A DNA stretch of 64,000 nt from Alitta virens (Eukaryota; Annelida; Polychaeta; Phyllodocida; Nereididae), in the NCBI GenBank assembly GCA_932294295.1, contig OW028585.1:13734771-13798770 (forward strand), read 5' to 3'. Below, piece after piece: positions 45,743-56,588 of this stretch. A program made the position numbers and the translations under genes. The notes beneath the pieces are model-generated. The model did not search any database and was not told where the DNA came from. It saw only the letters and a program-made list of their open reading frames with translations. Each line of letters opens with the position of its first letter. Position 1 is the stretch's first letter.

Positions 45743-47339
45743 GAGTTATGTAAACGTGTTAATTATGAACACCTTGACACAAAAGAAAAATATAATGATC
45801 ATTAATGAGCTATGTACAGGTTATGTAATTTTAACTTACGACCATTAACGAGGTATGTTAAGTTGTTGTGAAATTATGAGGTCTGAGTATGTAAATTGAT
45901 GCATATCGTTAGTCATTAATTTTTTTTACTCTTGTAATTTCATTTTAAAATTTCACAATTAAGCTTGTGTTTTATAATTAAGATAGATTTATGTTTTTGT
46001 TGTTTGCCTTTTTTTTTAGTTGATGTTTTATTTTTGTTATTTTTATGACAAGAAGTAAAATTGTCCATGCCCTTGGGCCCTGACCGGTGGTCATACATTT
46101 TTCCATGTGGTCCATAATGGTCTTTCTAGTGAGGAGGGATTCAGGTCTCATATGAATAACAATATCCTGTCTGAGATCATTGTGCTGTATGAATGAGATT
46201 AGTGTGTAATTTGATTGGTCTATGTGCATGGGAGGGCCAAACAAGTCTGGACATGCAGCATACTTGATGACCTATGAGTTATGTAAACGTGTTAATTATG
46301 AACACCTTGACACAATAGAAAAATATAATGATCATTAATGAGCTATGTACAGGTTATGTAATTTTAACTTACGACCATTAACGAGGTATGTTAAGTTGTT
46401 GTGAAATTATGAGGTCTGAGTATCTAAATTGATGCATATCGTTAGTCATTAATTTTTTTTACTCTTGTAATTTCATTTTAAAATTTCACAATTAAGCTTG
46501 TGTTTTATAATTAAGATAGATTTATGTTTTTGTTGTTTGCCTTTTTTTTTAGTTGATGTTTTATTTTTGTTATTTTTATGACAAGAAGTAAAATTGTACA
46601 TGCCCTTGGGCCCTGACCGCTGGTCATACATTTTTCCATGTGGTCCATAATGGTCTTTCTAGTGAGGAGGGATTCAGGTCTCATATGAATAACAATATCC
46701 TGTCTGAGATCATTGTGCTGTATGAATGAGATTAGTGTGTAATTTGATTGGTCTATGTGCATGGGAGGGCCAAACAAGTCTGGACATGCAGCATACTTGA
46801 TGACCTATGAGTTATGTAAACGTGTTAATTATGAACACCTTGACACAAAAGAAAAATATAATGATCATTAATGAGCTATGTACAGGTTATGTAATTTTAA
46901 CTTACGACCATTAACGAGGTATGTTAAGTTGTTGTGAAATTATGAGGTCTGAGTATGTAAATTGATGCATATCGTTAGTCATTAATTTTTTTTACTCTTG
47001 TAATTTCATTTTAAAATTTCACAATTAAGCTTGTGTTTTATAATTAAGATAGATTTATGTTTTTGTTGTTTGCCTTTTTTTTTAGTTGATGTTTTATTTT
47101 TGTTATTTTTATGACAAGAAGTAAAATTGTACATGCCCTTGGGCCCTGACCGCTGGTCATACATTTTTCCATGTGGTCCATAATGGTCTTTCTAGTGAGG
47201 AGGGATTCAGGTCTCATATGAATAACAATATCCTGTCTGAGATCATTGTGCTGTATGAATGAGATTAGTGTGTAATTTGATTGGTCTATGTGCATGGGAG
47301 GGCCAAACAAGTCTGGACATGCAGCATACTTGATGACCT
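45743..47339 (-). repeat. Three tandem 533-bp units (right arm)
   Basis: Mirror of 34094-35690, but the variants differ. On the minus strand the outer and middle units both read ACCAGCGGTCAGG with GCATGTAC, and only the inner unit has ACCACCGGTCAGG with GCATGGAC. The left arm has the latter type at the outer and inner positions. A private change also occurs at 46423 (GTATCTAAATTG). Confidence 0.92.
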
Positions 47340-48239
47340 TAGATGACCTACAGTTAATGACCTTAGATGACCTGCAGTGAATGACTCATACCAGTCTCTT
47401 CATTGGGGTCATGATCATTTGTTCCTTCTTCATTCAATCTCCTCATAGCTTCAAGTTGCCAAATTATGCCATTTCTACTTTCATCATCAGGAGTTATTGA
47501 ATTATGTTTTTCTCAGTATTGAAAGTAACAGTAAGCTTTTTAAGACTGATTTTATCTGTGTGACTTTCCATTTCTGAATGATAAAATGTTTCTCTCTCTT
47601 TATTTATAGAGACCAGAGTTATTTTTTGTTCAGCATGTATGATCATGTTGCTGTTATAGAGTATTTTTAGATCCAAACAGATGAGTCATAAGATGAAGTA
47701 GTGAGACATTGATCAGTTACCATCAAATAACATCAAAGGATAGACAGGGGGTAGGATGTATCCATAATTAAGTATAATGAGCCTAGTATATAATAGTAAT
47801 GCATATAGGTAATTTATTTTTAGAAACTGACTCCTGTGAAATAATGTCAATTTTCACTGTCAACAATGATCAAAGGTGTAGAATTGTAAGCATTAGGCTA
47901 AACTATCATCCTTCAAAGGAGAGGATCGAGGTGACAGCTCTCACCTGGTGAGGTCATGACCTTTGACCAGGGTAAATAACACTGGTCTCCCCTCTGGTGA
48001 GTCACAAGGGTAAAAATAGCAGATCTCCCCCCTGGGGAGTAACAAGGGGAAAATGGCAGCAGCCCTCTGGTTGGGGGGGGGGGGGGGGGTTTGCTTTTTA
48101 GGTCAGAGGACTGTAGTGTTTAGTTGTCTAGCCTAGAATATCTGTCTAGAATTGTCTAGCCTATCTATATTTGTTCTAGACTATCTGTTTATATATCTGA
48201 GTAGATTAGAGTGACTTATTAGAGAGGGAGTGGCTTATT

Positions 48240-48830
48240 AGACAGGGGGGATGCAAATGGGGGGGGGGGGGGGGTGGGGCTAGAGGACATAGAGAATGAA
48301 AGTTAGTATGGGAAGTGCCAGGTGATGGGCTAATTAGACAGGGGATCAAAGGAGGTCAAGTAGGTTCAAGTGGGATCCAGGGGGGGGGGTGGGTGGGGGT
48401 GGGTGGGGGTGGGGGGTTGATGAAAGTTAGCATGAGAAGTGCCCGTGTGCTAATTAAATATTGGGATCAAGGAGGGGGGGGGGGGGTCAATGAAAGTTAG
48501 CATGGGGACAGGGGATCAAAGGGGGGTCAAGTGGGATCAAGGGGGGGGGGGGGGTCGATGAAAGTTAGCATGGGAAGTGCCCGTGTGCTAATTAGATATG
48601 GGGATCGATGAAAGTTAGCATGGGGACAGGGGATCAAAGAGGGTCAAGTAGGGTCAAGTGGGGGTCAAGTGGGGTCAAATTTTTGGTGATTTTGGCGGGG
48701 GGGGTCGATGAAAGTTAGCATGGGAAGTGCCTGGGTGCAAAGAGAAAGGTCAAGTGGGGTCAAATTTTTGGTGATTTTAGGGGGGGTCAGCTAGAGGACA
48801 TCGAGGATGAAAATTAGCATGGAAAAAGAT
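48240..48830. repeat. G-rich array (right arm end), mirror of 32600-33180
   Basis: Same units in reverse (GATGAAAGTTAGCATG with G-runs). Run lengths and one internal segment differ from the left copy, as expected for slippage-prone sequence or sequencing error in homopolymers. Confidence 0.9.
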
Positions 48831-48865
48831 ACCGGGATCAGACCTACCCCTCTTAGTAGTTATGT

Positions 48866-49196
48866 ATACAATGATATATGCACACATGTTACTTTAATAA
48901 ATCATGTACTACTACTACTACTATATGACCCTATTGTGCTTATGAATAGCATCTCGTATTGCATTGTGCTGCATGCCTTCAAGATGAACTTTGACATGCT
49001 CGAACTGTAAAATGGTTATGAAATCATTACATTTTACAGAAAGAACCATCAATAATGTGTCAGATGAATACAATAAAAACAAAAATTGATTATTGCTGGA
49101 GATGTGCTCATACTGATGGGCCCATGTTATTCAATAGTTCGAGAAGGGGGGAATTTATGTTGTCATGAGGGTGCATTGTTTTTTATGACTATAAAG
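48866..49196. other. No gene recognised; between palindrome and dehydrogenase
   Basis: Contains a short (TAC)n at about 48906. No TGxxxGIG-type dehydrogenase exon is found here. Confidence 0.4.
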
Positions 49197-49280
49197 GTAG
49201 TCTGCAAAGAAGCCATTCCTCAACTCATAAAAACAAAGGGAGCTATCGTGAATATGTCCAGTGTCTCTGGAATTAGAGCT
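49197..49280 (+). CDS. Short-chain dehydrogenase/reductase, exon n-3
   Basis: Reads VVCKEAIPQLIKTKGAIVNM, then SSVSGIRA, and ends at donor GCT/GTGAGT. This is the SDR segment with the catalytic Ser region (N-x-S-S) after the central beta strand. The 5' border is either 49197 (after AAAG) or 49201 (after GTAG). SDR enzymes move hydride between NAD(P)H and an alcohol, ketone or sugar. The upstream exons with the nucleotide-binding TGxxxGIG motif are missing from the window. Confidence 0.75.
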
Positions 49281-49359
49281 GTGAGTATAGATGCAACTGC
49301 AGTCAATTTTTTTCTACAGTTACAGTAATTCTAATTGGTGTCACTTTCTTCACTTTCAG

Positions 49360-49466
49360 TACCATTATGGTCTTCCATACGGCACAGCCAAGGCAGCTGT
49401 CCATCACATGACTCGGATCATGGCTTCTGGTGTGGCCAAGCACCAAGTCAGAGTCAATGCTGTAGC
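49360..49466 (+). CDS. Short-chain dehydrogenase/reductase, exon n-2 (active site)
   Basis: Acceptor CACTTTCAG; donor GC/GTAAGT (phase 2). It reads YHYGLPYGTAKAAVHHMTR, then MASGVAKHQVRVNAVA. The active-site Y-x-x-x-K is YGTAK, and VRVNAVA is the usual strand before the substrate-binding loop (VNAVNPG in most relatives; here continued as APSLA by the next exon). Confidence 0.88.
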
Positions 49467-49570
49467 GTAAGTTATTTTACCTTCTTTAAAAAGTCATTCA
49501 ACTTAATGTGATCAGATGTCTGTTTTATGTTTTGCTACAATTAAATTAAACCATTTTGTTTTTCCACCAG

Positions 49571-49625
49571 GCCATCTCTAGCCAAACCTGCTGACCCTTT
49601 GTTGATTTCACCTGCTATGGAAAAG
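49571..49625 (+). CDS. Short-chain dehydrogenase/reductase, exon n-1
   Basis: Acceptor TTTCCACCAG; donor AAG/GTAAAC. Joined to the previous exon in phase it gives APSLAKPADPLLISPAMEK, the variable substrate loop. PS replaces the usual PG. Confidence 0.8.
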
Positions 49626-49715
49626 GTAAACATTTAGTTTGATCTCTTGCTTACTGCTTTTTCTTGTCCTTGTAGGATATACCATATTTTAATGTGTAAC
49701 TTTAATTTTGGTCAG

Positions 49716-49883
49716 GGCTATGGCATAGCATCCAGAGCAATTCCATTTGGTCGTGTGGGAGAAAATCACGAAGTTGTCAAGACGATTCTTTACCTTTCAT
49801 CAGAGAGTGCTGGATTCATCACTGGAGCAATTTTGCTCATAGATGGAGCTTACTCCCAGACTTTGTATAAGCCACCAAATTAA
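49716..49883 (+). CDS. Short-chain dehydrogenase/reductase, last exon
   Basis: Acceptor TTTTGGTCAG. Reads GYGIASRAIPFGRVGENHEV, then VKTILYLSSESAGFITGAIL and LIDGAYSQTLYKPPN with TAA at 49881-49883. PFGRVGE...LSSESAGFITG...IDGG-like is the classical SDR C-terminus. The four exons keep phase and active-site residues, so this part looks functional. The specific enzyme cannot be named. Confidence 0.88.
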   Translation, partial: GYGIASRAIPFGRVGENHEVVKTILYLSSESAGFITGAILLIDGAYSQTLYKPPN

Positions 49884-50394
49884 CACTGGTACATTTACTA
49901 TCAAATTCACTGGAGAAAATCTATGTTCTGTAAATGTTTTTGCATGTTATTGTTATATGTGTATTTTATATGTATTATTGTATGATGAATCACCCAGTTA
50001 TGTCTTACTATTTAACAAGTGAGGTAAGGCAATACTATTTCCTGTAAAATAATCAAATTTCTGAACAATTATCAAGTGCAAATGATTACAGTGGAGGGTA
50101 CGCACACACTGATGTATTGATAAGGAATTTGGGAGGCGAATATTTTATGGGTGTGACTTATATTTAAGTACTTTATGAGATGTAAGGCTGCCTATTGACT
50201 AATGTAATAGAAAGTGATTCAATTACTAGGGATCCGGCCATGACCAGAGGCGAGTGAGTTACCCTTACAGAATGCACTCACACAAAGTAATGTAGGTCAG
50301 GAAATAGCTAGTCAAGTTCATGAGATATCAGGTGAAAATGATTATGTAGGCAATTAATGTTCAAACAAGGATAAAGTAACTGTATTCAAGGACA
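49884..50394. other. 3' UTR and spacer, nothing further recognised
   Basis: AT-rich; no clear AATAAA in the first 150 bp (ATTATTGTATGATGAATC only). No repeat identified. Confidence 0.4.
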
Positions 50395-50880
50395 TTGAAT
50401 GTGATCATATGTCATTTAAATGTAAATAGTCTCAATAGCTAATATGGAGAGATCAAAGAATTGATTCAAAGTTGTAAACTAGACATTCTGGTGTTGAGTG
50501 AAACTAAGCTATATGCATCATATAAACAGACAATATTTGAAATAGAAGGGTGCTCCAGTGTGAGGCAAGACAAAAGATCCAATAGTGGGGTATGTTGGTT
50601 AACATATCGAAGAACATTCCCTATATCAGCTTGTGTAATGATGACTAGGAATGCGTATTTATTGAACTAATATTTGGTGAGTTTAAAGACCTATTTGAAG
50701 ACCTAGGAGAGAAGATATTTGATAAAAATGATCATGTAATTGTCATTGGTGAGAGGAATTTTGACATGTTTAATTCAAACACCCTATCAGCACTCCTACC
50801 AACTTACGGCCTGACCAACATCATTTCAGTTAATACTGGAATTAGTGACTTTCATAATCTAATAGGCGGAGTACTGCGAC
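50395..50880 (+). pseudogene. LINE endonuclease fragment, frameshifted
   Basis: Frames give YGEIKELIQSCKLDILVLSE, TKLYASYKQTIFEIEGCSSV and RQDKRSNSG; then, in other frames, a piece like LIFGEFKDLFEDLGEKIFD, HVIVIGERNFDMFNSN (the GDFN block, degraded) and LLPTYGLTNIISVNTG. This is the N-terminal AP-type endonuclease of a LINE, with at least two frame changes and no reverse transcriptase following. Confidence 0.7.
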
Positions 50881-50943
50881 TCCACAAACCCGCTCCTAAG
50901 AGTAAAAAAATTCTCTTATAGTAAAATTGAGAAAATTGGCTAT

Positions 50944-51117
50944 GATAAGGTCATATAGCTCAGAGGTAGCGCTCTGGGCTTCCAGCCGCTGGGTCCCGGG
51001 TTCGATTCCCGGTCGAGCCAAAGTTGGATGGCTGTTTCATCCCTCCTCTCATTGGCATGGTCCCTGCCTGTCCAAATTAGCCCATCAGGTGCAGAAATAC
51101 AGGACGTAAAGCCCTAA

Positions 51118-51118
<1 letters not shown>
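50944..51118 (+). mobile_element. SINE A, full copy
   Basis: Head CATATAGCTCAGAGGTAGCG, loop CTTCCAG, B box GGTTCGATTCC (50999-51009), body to ACAGGACGTAAAGCCCTAAT. The tail passes directly into (CA)n then (GATA)n. Confidence 0.87.
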
Positions 51119-51161
<43 letters not shown>

Positions 51162-51330
51162 GATAGATAGATAGATAGATAGATAGATGTATGTGTATAT
51201 AGCTAGAGATAGATAGATATAATTGGATATAGATAGATAGATGTATGTGTATATAGCTAGATATAGATAGATAGATAGAGATAGATAGATAGATATCGAA
51301 AGAGATAGACTGACAAAGATAGATAGATGT
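51119..51330. repeat. (CA)n followed by (GATA)n microsatellites
   Basis: CA from 51119 to 51161, then GATA with TGTATGTGTATATAGCTAG interruptions repeated twice (51188, 51241). Confidence 0.95.
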
Positions 51331-51455
51331 GGAAGTGCAGCCCTCCAAGGCAAAATCTTGCCACTATCGATTGTTGAGGTGAGAGAGAGAGAGGAGGAGT
51401 CCACCCATGTTACACATTTGCCCATTGGGTAGGATCTTTTACTTTTATTGGCTTA
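51331..51455 (-). mobile_element. SINE B-related fragment (same type as 57170-57300)
   Basis: GGAAGTGCAGCCCTCCAAGG, GAGAGAGAGAG and GAGTCCACCCATGTTACAC with CCCATTGGGTAGGATCTTTT. Shares the SINE B 3' region plus an extra AGTGCAGCCCT segment seen again at 57170. Confidence 0.6.
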
Positions 51456-51839
51456 ACGTATAACTTCATTGGAAACTTATTGTTCCAGAAACATGTCCAA
51501 AATGTCATTCTAGGCATATTTTATGAATTCAATCAAAACTAGAAAACTCTAATTGACATACGTCAATTACTAATCTTCACCTATAGGCTATGCCACAGCT
51601 ATTGTAAATGAAAATGGTTCATGTCAAGGTCGTAATGACATATATGTGAATGTCATGAACGTAAATGAGTCAATACCTGAAAGTCATAGAAAATAGTCAA
51701 ACTTTCTAATGATACATGGTCAATTTATGCCTAAAAAAAAGGTTAAGAACAACAGTCTATTCCCTAAGGCAAGGGGTTTGGAATGTGCTTTGCATAAATG
51801 TTTTCTCCATTAAAAAAGGTTGATTAGGACTGGAGTTAG
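51456..51839. other. No gene recognised
   Basis: AT-rich; nothing identified. Confidence 0.4.
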
Positions 51840-53385
51840 AGATTTTTATGTTTAAAGTACTTTTCAGTGTCTGTGACCTTGACCGTTTGACCTTTTGACC
51901 CAACTTTTTGCATGAATTTTTGTATACATATGGGTTAATAATCTTATGAGTTTTGGTCCAATCGAAGCATTCCCTCTTTGCAAAAAAAAGTATAATTCAA
52001 GTTTTTATCAAAATTAGGTTAGATTTTTTTGAAGTTCAAAATTTCAGGGTCGGACGATCTTTTTAACCGGTTAACGTAAATTGTCACACTATACATTTTT
52101 AGAAAGGGAAGAAACTGAGCTTTCCAAATATGTCTTTGCCATTTCTGTAGCTAAATTACGACCGGAGCTATGACCGTTTTAAGTTCGGCCCCCGGTTTCA
52201 CCCTCGATGAAGCCAAGGGTAACTCGGTCAAGTTTAATCGAACCTGTTGCCTTGACCTTTTGACCTTGACTTTTCATTTTGTGTATGGTGATCTTAAGGT
52301 ATTAGGGCAACATCTCATATGAATTTAAGTAGAATCCAAGCATAACTTCACAGTTAAAAAAAAAATATATTGCAAAAGTTTGATTTTAAGATCATGTTTG
52401 ACCTTCAATTTGACCTTGACCTATTGGTCATAGGTCAAAATCCATAGCATATTCTGAAAGCCCATATATAAATTATATGGGGTCATTTAATTGTTGTAAC
52501 TGTCTAGGGTCAACTCTTCCCTGTCAAAAATAAATATTTTAGTCATTTGTTAGTGAAGTTTCAGTATGTCAATTTCAAGATTTTTTTAAAAATCCGATTT
52601 AGAATATTTTGCAAACAACAAATTAACAGCTACTTAGAGCGTGTGATTAGGTGTCTAAGAAAAAATAATCATGGCGTTATCTTAGAAATAACATAATTTT
52701 GAGATTTTTTGGAAATTGACAGTTTCAAAACTTTGACGGGTCAAATGACCTTGAAAAATGGGGTCAAGGTCAAATCTGAAAGTGGATTTGGGGGTTTTGG
52801 GTACATGTTTTGGGTAGTTTGCTATACATTTATATAACCTAAAATGAAGGGTTCTAGGAGTATTTTTGATGCAGTCCATTTTTACGGAATTCTCCTTTGG
52901 GTTACACAAAATATTTCACAAATGATCATAGATATCAACACCAAACTTGCGGCTGCATTTGATCCATTCCCAGGGCACATTTTGGTACCCTCAGTGTGTC
53001 TCTGTACATGCTGGTTCTTGACATTAAGTGAACAGACTGGTTTTCATTGAATTTGACCCTACCGTCATTTACGCATGATTGATCTCGAATTTTTTGTGCT
53101 CAAATTCATGAGAACCTACAAATTCTGAACCATTTCGATGTAACTGTAACAGTTTTTGAGTTATTCGAATTTGTAAAAATACCAAAAGTGGCTTTGAAGG
53201 GCTCCATGACCTTGAAAAATTGGCCAAGGTCACTGAAACCGGGTCAATATAATACCCTCGCCCTAGAGTGTATTATGACAAAGTTTGATAAAGGAACTCA
53301 AACGAAAAGTGATAGCATAATAATAATAATACCAAAAACAATAATCTTCACCTATGGTACAGGTGAAGATTAATAAAAGAATATA
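51840..53385. repeat. 1.5-kb TGACCTTGACC-rich element of unknown type
   Basis: TGACCT or its inverse AGGTCA occurs repeatedly (for example near 51884, 51893, 52251, 52260, 52400, 52416, 52433, 52745, 52765, 53207, 53226), mostly as TGACCTTGAC. The right end has (TAA)n at 53318 and then ATCTTCACCTATGGTACAGG with its inverse AGGTGAAGAT. No long frame is present. It looks like a decayed interspersed element. Confidence 0.5.
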
Positions 53386-54369
53386 TCAGGGTTTTTTAGA
53401 TGCCCTTATCATATTAATACCTGGCAGATTGATGAAGATTGGGGAGAGGGACCTAAGCAAGAGCTACCACAAAGATGTCTTCAGGGCACTCTTATGTTGT
53501 CCCATATAAAGACAATATTTGCATACCATATTACCATAGTATTTGTTTACAAGATAAGGTAGTCTTATAAGACCATGATTAGAACAAGATCGATAATCGA
53601 TTAGTACCAGGATGTACAGTGCAGGATTGGGAAGGGGGGGGGGGGGACTTCTGTAACAATGATTATATTGGCATGCCATCCTAGATCAACATTGGCTTGA
53701 TCCATTATCAGTGATATTGCAGTTATTTATAGAAGCTGGGTCCTGAAAACATGAATCTAAATATGATGTCGAGTATAAAGTATGACATATTTTGTGTTAT
53801 ATTTTACCACACACCAGTGCAATTTAGCATTATGTACGCCATTGTACAAATCCTCATGTACAACAGTTAGCCAGCTAAGCTTCTTTTAGGCAGCAAAAAA
53901 TGGGCGGGGCTAAACTAAAGCAGTGTCTCCAGCGTCACGCTAAAAATCATGTCGATTCTTATCCGATTTTCAAAATTCAAGCTAAGTTCTTGTTCAATCC
54001 AAATATGTAACTGGTGTTAATTATTAGACGAATTTTAGATGGAGTGCTATTTTTCAGTTAATCGTAATCAATGCAAAATTGAAAAGAACAAACTGACAAT
54101 AAAAATATTGGGGTTCAGCGGTACAAAATAATTACATGAGATGTGTACACCCTCAAATGTTATGTTATGTACATTGACATTTTCCGGTGTACATATCTTC
54201 GTGTCTCACGTGTAACCATTGTATAATTGCACAAGGTACATAAGCAGTCAGGGGTATCAGATTAGGAAACTAGTTTTCCAACTGAGACTGTATTAATTTG
54301 TGCAATCCATATTCAATATGTTTGACAATTATTAGGGAATACAGATAATGGATATTTAAGATGATCTAG
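53386..54369. other. No gene recognised
   Basis: A G-run lies at 53634-53646. Otherwise unique-looking sequence without exons. Confidence 0.4.
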
Positions 54370-54650
54370 AGCCCCTGGGCATTCTAAGAGTTTAGGATCA
54401 ACTGATTCCACATTGGCCAGCTCCGCTGAAGGTCCCGGCCCGGGCACTCTTCGTGAGCTACATCCTAGCTGGATGTCAATCGCTTGAGATGTTAAATTGG
54501 AGGTGCCTTGTTCTGGGTGTCTAACTGGAGGCAAGTGAAAGACACCACCCATGAGGTAAATGTGTAACATGTACTCCAAGTATTATCATCTCATCATTAT
54601 GTCTGCCTCTGGCAGCTGGTCATATAAGCTGGCTAATCTCTAGCCCAGTA
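54370..54650 (+). mobile_element. SINE B, best copy
   Basis: Head CTAAGAGTTTAGGATCAACTG and CTGAAGGTCCCGG (B box damaged); body GAGCTACATCCTAGCTGGAT, GAGATGTTAAATTGGAGGTG, CACCACCCATGAGGTAAATG; 3' part ATCATTATGTCTGCCTCTGG and TCATATAAGCTGGC. It serves as the reference for the other copies. Confidence 0.78.
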
Positions 54651-54699
54651 GGATTGATACATTGATGCATTTACCATCACTGTAGCTGCTATGATATAT

Positions 54700-54895
54700 A
54701 ACCAAATGTAAAGCTTATTTTGTTAATGTTTTTATTTGACTTTTGTTATTTAATTGTAATTTTACTATTATCTTATCAATTTTTGGTATTTTATTGTTGC
54801 CTTATAACAGGGCCATATTGTAAGAAAGTGTATTTTCCGACTGTATGTGTTTACCCTGTTTTTAAATATATTTTAATAAATAAATAAACTGTTGA
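54700..54895 (+). mobile_element. LINE 3' tail (CR1/L2-like)
   Basis: ACAGGGCCATATTGTAAGAAA, then TTACCCTG and AATAAATAAATAAA. This mirrors the end of the LINE at 20630-20690 (AGGGCCAATTGTAAAA, TTACCCTGAATAAATA), so both belong to one lineage. Confidence 0.65.
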
Positions 54896-55668
54896 ATACT
54901 GGTTTTATTTTGGAACTGAAATACCTCTTATATGCCGCACAAATCCATCTTATTGGCAGTCTAAAGTTCTCTCCAGTCTTTCTTAAACCAGCCACGAAAA
55001 AAAAGAGCAAAATGTAGGAAGAAAAAAAACAGACTCTCAAATTGATCTGCCCTCTGGGATAAAACCTAGCACCACCAACGTCACCAATGCCACTGCAGTC
55101 TCATGAGGACGCAGTCTATTGACAATTCAAAGGACCCAGAAACTCAATAATCCTGTCCTTTGATCAGTGACTGAGTGACTGACCCAAGTCTGCAAACTGT
55201 CAAAAGAGTGCAGTTTTTTGGGCAAACTGTAAAATGACTGTATTCAATCTTGCAATACGTAGTCAAAATACTGTGATCATTGGCGAAAATTTTATCATAT
55301 TGATTCGTCTGCAAAATGTGACATCTTTCTACATTAGGCCTGTGAGCTAACTGAAAATTGAGAGCTGTAAAAATTGAAATTTGGACCTTGCAGTGAAAAA
55401 TTGAGGGTCTAAGATTGGTCAATATTCTGCCCTTTGCAATGGAAACCATTGGTTCGTGGAAACTTAAAATGACACCACTCATAATTAAGCTGTCCTATGG
55501 TATAATATCATGCCATTTTTCAAACTGCGAAAAGTCCCGGCCACCTTCAGGTGTCCAGTGCTAGACTTAATTAATTTAAAGGGACTGTCATCCACAACAT
55601 GAGTGTGCTGAAGGAGGACTTGTGTTCAGTTCAAGTCATTAGAGACATTTTAAATAATGATTTGTTAC
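54896..55668. other. No gene recognised
   Basis: A minus-strand open frame at 55144-55482 (112 codons) has no recognisable motif and no splice or start context; it is not called. Confidence 0.4.
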
Positions 55669-55792
55669 CGATTGGAGTGTTGCGGTCAGAGTTGGCGAGA
55701 GCAACAGCAACCATCTCAGCAAATTGTTTTAAGCTATTCCAGACCGAAAGAGCAACTGAAGCATCCATTATGAGGACTACATCCTTAGCACA
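55669..55792 (-). CDS. von Willebrand A domain, N-terminal half exon (possibly broken)
   Basis: Minus strand reads CAKDVVLIMDASVALSVWNS, then LKQFAEMVAVALANSDRNTP, ending at a donor ATCG/GTAACA. DVVLIMDAS is the first strand with the metal-site Asp, but the D-x-S-x-S motif reads DASVA, with the second Ser replaced. An in-frame TAA sits directly before the Cys codon (55793-55795), so the exon must start at or after 55792. No strong acceptor is placed there (AAG at 55784 is possible). It may be a decayed copy. Confidence 0.5.
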
Positions 55793-56412
55793 TTAGCTGG
55801 GTGCTGAAAAAGCAGATTTGGGTTAATGTATTTATAGTTAAAAACATGCAATGGAAGAATTTCAATCAGATGAACAAAAGACATCATAAAACTACAACCG
55901 CAGGAGACATCTTTGTGATTTTTCATTACTGTGATGTCAAATTTCTGCGGCATTGATATATCGTGAAAATACGAAATCTGAAAAGAATGTTACTGGTGTT
56001 TTAACACTGTTACCCCTAGATATTGCTCTGTGATTATTAGCTGGTATTTACCTCAAAAGCTGGCTTGTGAATTTGCAAACAATCATTAACAAATTGCTCC
56101 ATGAAAGGAGTAAACTTCTATTTCCAATGGGTTGTCTACTCTGTTGTACAGTAGCTTAACTCCATGTTACTTGAACTGGTTAATCTCAATTGGGATAGGA
56201 GTTGACTTTCTTCCTGTGATTTTTAGTATAAGGCTCTACTGCACGTTTTTTTCCAAGTTCATTGTTGTTGAGTGAGGTGTTGCCAAATGCTAAACATTAC
56301 TAATATTACTCATTAACCATTATTTGTTTTTGTGTATGCGGTAGTATATGTTCATAATATAAAGATATACGATAGCAGCTCCAGTTGTTCATTTGTTTCA
56401 TTGTATTACAAA

Positions 56413-56588
56413 TCAGACTAACTTGGTGGTGGTGGTGGTGGAGGTGGTGTTTGTGTTCTGGGACAGGCAGCCAATGAAATGACAAGATTCGCCTCTGAAA
56501 TGCTGTAAGTTGGATTGAAGAGGACATGAGTATTGGTTGTTTTCAACAAGGCCTCGCAGGGTTTCTTGATTAACAGAGTCTCCAACAC
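56413..56588 (-). CDS. von Willebrand A domain end, last exon
   Basis: Acceptor TATCTTCTTCAG ends at 56589. Joined in phase to the exon at 56729-56963 it continues IYGVGDSVNQETLRGLVENN, then QYSCPLQSNLQHFRGESCHF, and ends in a Thr-rich tail before TGA (56413-56415). GVG-x-x-VN is the usual last strand and helix of a VWA domain. A different frame runs longer with a poly-Pro end, but it lacks the splice phase. Confidence 0.65.

Larger units (their letters stand above)
40725..48861 (-). repeat. Right arm of 16.3-kb palindrome
   Basis: Inverse of 32564-40707, ending CTACCCCTCTTAGTAGTT. ATGT directly follows (48862-48865) and ATGT directly precedes the left arm (32560-32563), a possible 4-bp target duplication. 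It differs from the left arm by scattered bases, by repeat-unit variants and by about 10 bp in the C-rich array (CGCC here against a longer C-run at 32737-32750). Confidence 0.97.

Noticed and set aside
55144..55482. 112-codon minus-strand frame
   Set aside because: No motif, start context or splice fit; the VWA C-terminal half was looked for here and is not visible.
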